From the NCBI GenBank assembly GCA_963681505.1, contig OY811987.1, positions 3,038,124 through 3,102,123 on the forward strand: DNA of 64,000 bases. The letters run 5' to 3'. Below the pieces are notes generated by a model. It ran no database searches. It was not told where the DNA came from and was given only the letters and a program-made list of their open reading frames with translations. Position numbers and translations under genes: made by a program. This stretch comes from Eunapius fragilis (Eukaryota; Porifera; Demospongiae; Spongillida; Spongillidae). This document shows positions 62,100 to 64,000 of this stretch, one piece after another (the first letter of the stretch is position 1; every line of letters begins with the position of its first letter).

Positions 62100-62815
62100 T
62101 GATTATTTAGCATTGTCTGAGATGATTGTATGTGAGTTCCCAAGATGAGTGAAATCCTGCTCCAACAAGTCTGTGGTAGCTTTGGTCACATCAAGGTAGT
62201 GGGGTGAATATTTGGAGTAAGCATCTACCAATATCAACCAGTTGGTTCCAAAAAAATGTATAGCTTGGTCCATATGAATTCGGCTCCAGGGTTTCTCTCG
62301 TAGCATCCATGAGTGCTTTGCAGGCTTGGCTAGAGGTGTTCAGCATAGGTTTGTCACCTATGACACTGGTTTGTAATGTCTGTATTGTTCCTTAGCCAGT
62401 ACTGCTGTGCGAGCCAGTTGCTTTATGTGTTGAATTCTGAAGTGACCAAGGTGAAGTAGTTCAAGTACATGAGGTTGAAGGCTGGGTGGAATGACAACCT
62501 TTGACCCATAAAGTGGGCATCCGTGCAATGTAGTAGTGACATTGAAGCCTTCCTAAATTCCTGAGTACTCCTTTGCTTGTTCATCTCAAGTGGCTTTTGC
62601 TGGCAATCCTTTTCTCTAATACCGCATCATAATTGAAATTACTGAGTCCTGGCAGCCTCCTTTTCCAAATTACCACTATTTGTTGAACTTAACTGAAGGC
62701 TGATGGCTCTGTGGTGCAGACAGTGTCAATGTCTGCTTCGTGTTCCTCCCCATCAAAAGTGGCATCTGGCCCCACTGGAAGATGACTGAGTGCATCAGTA
62801 TTTGCATGATCTGCC
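62100..62815 (-). pseudogene. Gypsy integrase fragment
   Basis: From the 5' side: MADHANTDALSHLPVGPDAT (the RNase H-integrase linker), LLHLGHFRIQHIKQLARTAV (His-containing zinc-binding part), then REKPWSRIHMDQAIHFFGTN and WLILVDAYSKYSPHYLDVTK with the catalytic Asp in HMD, ending HTIISDNAK. Frames are broken. The gene continues no further; the core end is missing. Confidence 0.8.
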
Positions 62816-62879
62816 ATTTTTCTACACTCAGTGTGCCTTCTAAAAATGTGTCCAAGTCATCCAGATTGAGTGTTCACTA

Positions 62880-63448
62880 TTTGCACCTCATCGACTGTGC
62901 ACATGCTAACTCGTTCTTGTACCCAGTTCCCAAATTAACCTCATGCTTTTCCTCAAGTTCACACAATGCTGACATTTTTCTAAGTGCCAACCCCTCTTTG
63001 CATATCATGTAAGTTACCTCGAACTTACAACTAACTGCAGCTTGTTTGTTGGCATCATGTGTGCTTAAAGCCTTAGCAATAGGCGAGTCATTAACAATGC
63101 AACCAGAAAGGCTTTTTTAATAGAGTAGCACTGCATGCCCATGCACTTCTTATGCAGCATGATCTTTGAAAGATGAAGCTCTAAGGTTTGTCAAACCCAC
63201 AATGAATGCTGGGTTGAAGTTTCTTTGCCCACGCAGTTTTTCACCAAACTATACGCACACAGAACACTTTAGCGACGCGACTAGTACGATCTAATTTGCT
63301 GGTATCAAATGTTAGCCGCGTTGATGTACCAAGGATCTTTTCATTGTCCAAAACCCATTTTAACGGTCTGAGCAGTAAGGCTGTGCTTTTTTGCCTCAGG
63401 CCCAATGTCACTCTCAATTTCAACTTGACATGGATGCTTTGCCACCAT
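62880..63448 (-). pseudogene. hAT-like (C17orf113/ZNF862-type) N-terminal fragment
   Basis: Start MVAKHPCQVEIESD, then LKWVLDNEKILGTSTRLTFD, a Cys pair (CSVCV), FNPAFIVGLTNLRASSFKDH (TTF/BED-type zinc-finger region) and KFEVTYMICKEGLAL, followed by LGTGYKNELACA. The order matches domesticated hAT proteins with a TTF-type finger. Several stops and shifts. It ends directly against the Gypsy fragment. Confidence 0.55.
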
Positions 63449-63577
63449 TTCTAGTCATAAAAAAATTCGGTCCAGACATCATTGCTGCGCATGCTCAGAA
63501 TTCATCTGACACTTAGCGATATTGATCGGAAAATGTCCGATGTCCGACTGTTATCGTGTGCATTTGCATTTAAAACA

Positions 63578-63940
63578 TTAATGCGGAACATCTGTGATGG
63601 AAATGGCACTGGTCATCAGGACACACTCGGTTTTTGTTGAAGCGGAAGCACACATCCGTTTTTGCTTTTTCTCCTCCTCCAGCACTCCGTTCAGCCCTAG
63701 CTGGTTTCTGGTGTCCTCCACTGACTTCCGTTTAGCCCATGCTAGCTCCAGGCCAGGCAGAATCACGGTATCGTCATGGATCTGGTTCTGGATCCAGGAC
63801 CTCCTGCCACTGGGCTGGTCTCAGGTCAGCCATGTCCACGAATTCAAGTGCCTGGATCTGCTCCACCAGCCTCTTGCTGAATGGCGGGAACCCATTTCCT
63901 ACTGACACATATGTCAGCCTAGTAGATAATGTTCACTTTG
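63578..63940 (-). pseudogene. gag-like fragment of a DIRS-type element
   Basis: GNGFPPFSKRLVEQIQALEF and VDMADLRPAQWQEV match the short entry block of gag proteins in DIRS-type elements (compare FVEIVELLKEF at 60.4 kb). After a stop the frame changes and gives ILPGLELAWAKRKSVEDTRN. No other domain is seen before the window ends. Confidence 0.45.
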
Positions 63941-64000
63941 AGGCCATGACCAGTCGGCTGCACCCGTAGCCAACAACTGGCCAACAGTTTGGCAGGTAGC

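Overview
The window looks like a piece of an intron-rich invertebrate genome, most likely an early-branching marine animal such as a demosponge (inference). Seen directly: short phase-conserving GT-AG introns, several animal-type genes, no bacterial operons, one 200-base assembly gap, long G/C homopolymers and a very heavy load of decayed transposons. The species itself is not proven by the sequence.

Five host genes can be assembled exon by exon. On the minus strand: (1) 1603-7789, a 16-exon, 1359-aa DUF4062-NACHT-TPR protein (TTC41/NPHP3-like) with a possible N-myristoylation start; (2) 9887-11962, a 10-exon, 293-aa START-domain lipid-transfer protein; (3) 16562-25239, a 7-exon, 605-aa RhoBTB protein whose GTPase domain has lost nearly all nucleotide-binding residues; (4) 32190-42305, a 10-exon, 326-aa D-2-hydroxyacid dehydrogenase (glyoxylate/hydroxypyruvate reductase-like) with a complete Arg/Glu/His triad. 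On the plus strand: (5) 45305-61853, DPH6 (diphthine-ammonia ligase), six exons visible and the 3' end beyond the window. In the four complete models the exon lengths add up to uninterrupted frames, which is the main support for them. No operon-like relation or shared pathway is apparent among the five.

The rest is mostly mobile DNA. RhoBTB intron 2 (6.4 kb) holds Gypsy protease and RNase H pieces, an internally deleted hAT and the gap. Between RhoBTB and the dehydrogenase lie two diverged copies of a non-LTR retrotransposon (25.9-30.5 kb). The dehydrogenase introns hold two foldback elements and a piggyBac-like remnant. DPH6 intron 5 (13.06 kb) is a nested stack: a Gypsy remnant, a pogo-like transposon, a 7.7-kb DNA transposon with 435-487-bp terminal inverted repeats (gene with a KDZ-like or otherwise unassigned transposase), and inside that transposon a DIRS/Ngaro-type tyrosine-recombinase retroelement, followed by another DIRS-type fragment.

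The least expected signal is a pair of tiny perfect palindromes (22 and 28 bp, both CAGAGATAATA...TATTATCTCTG), each flanked by its own exact 7-bp direct repeat. One interrupts the retrotransposon ORF, and taking out the palindrome plus one repeat puts the frame back. They behave like insertions almost entirely composed of terminal inverted repeats. Several other MITE/foldback families are described, including one with 38-bp perfect arms present three times.
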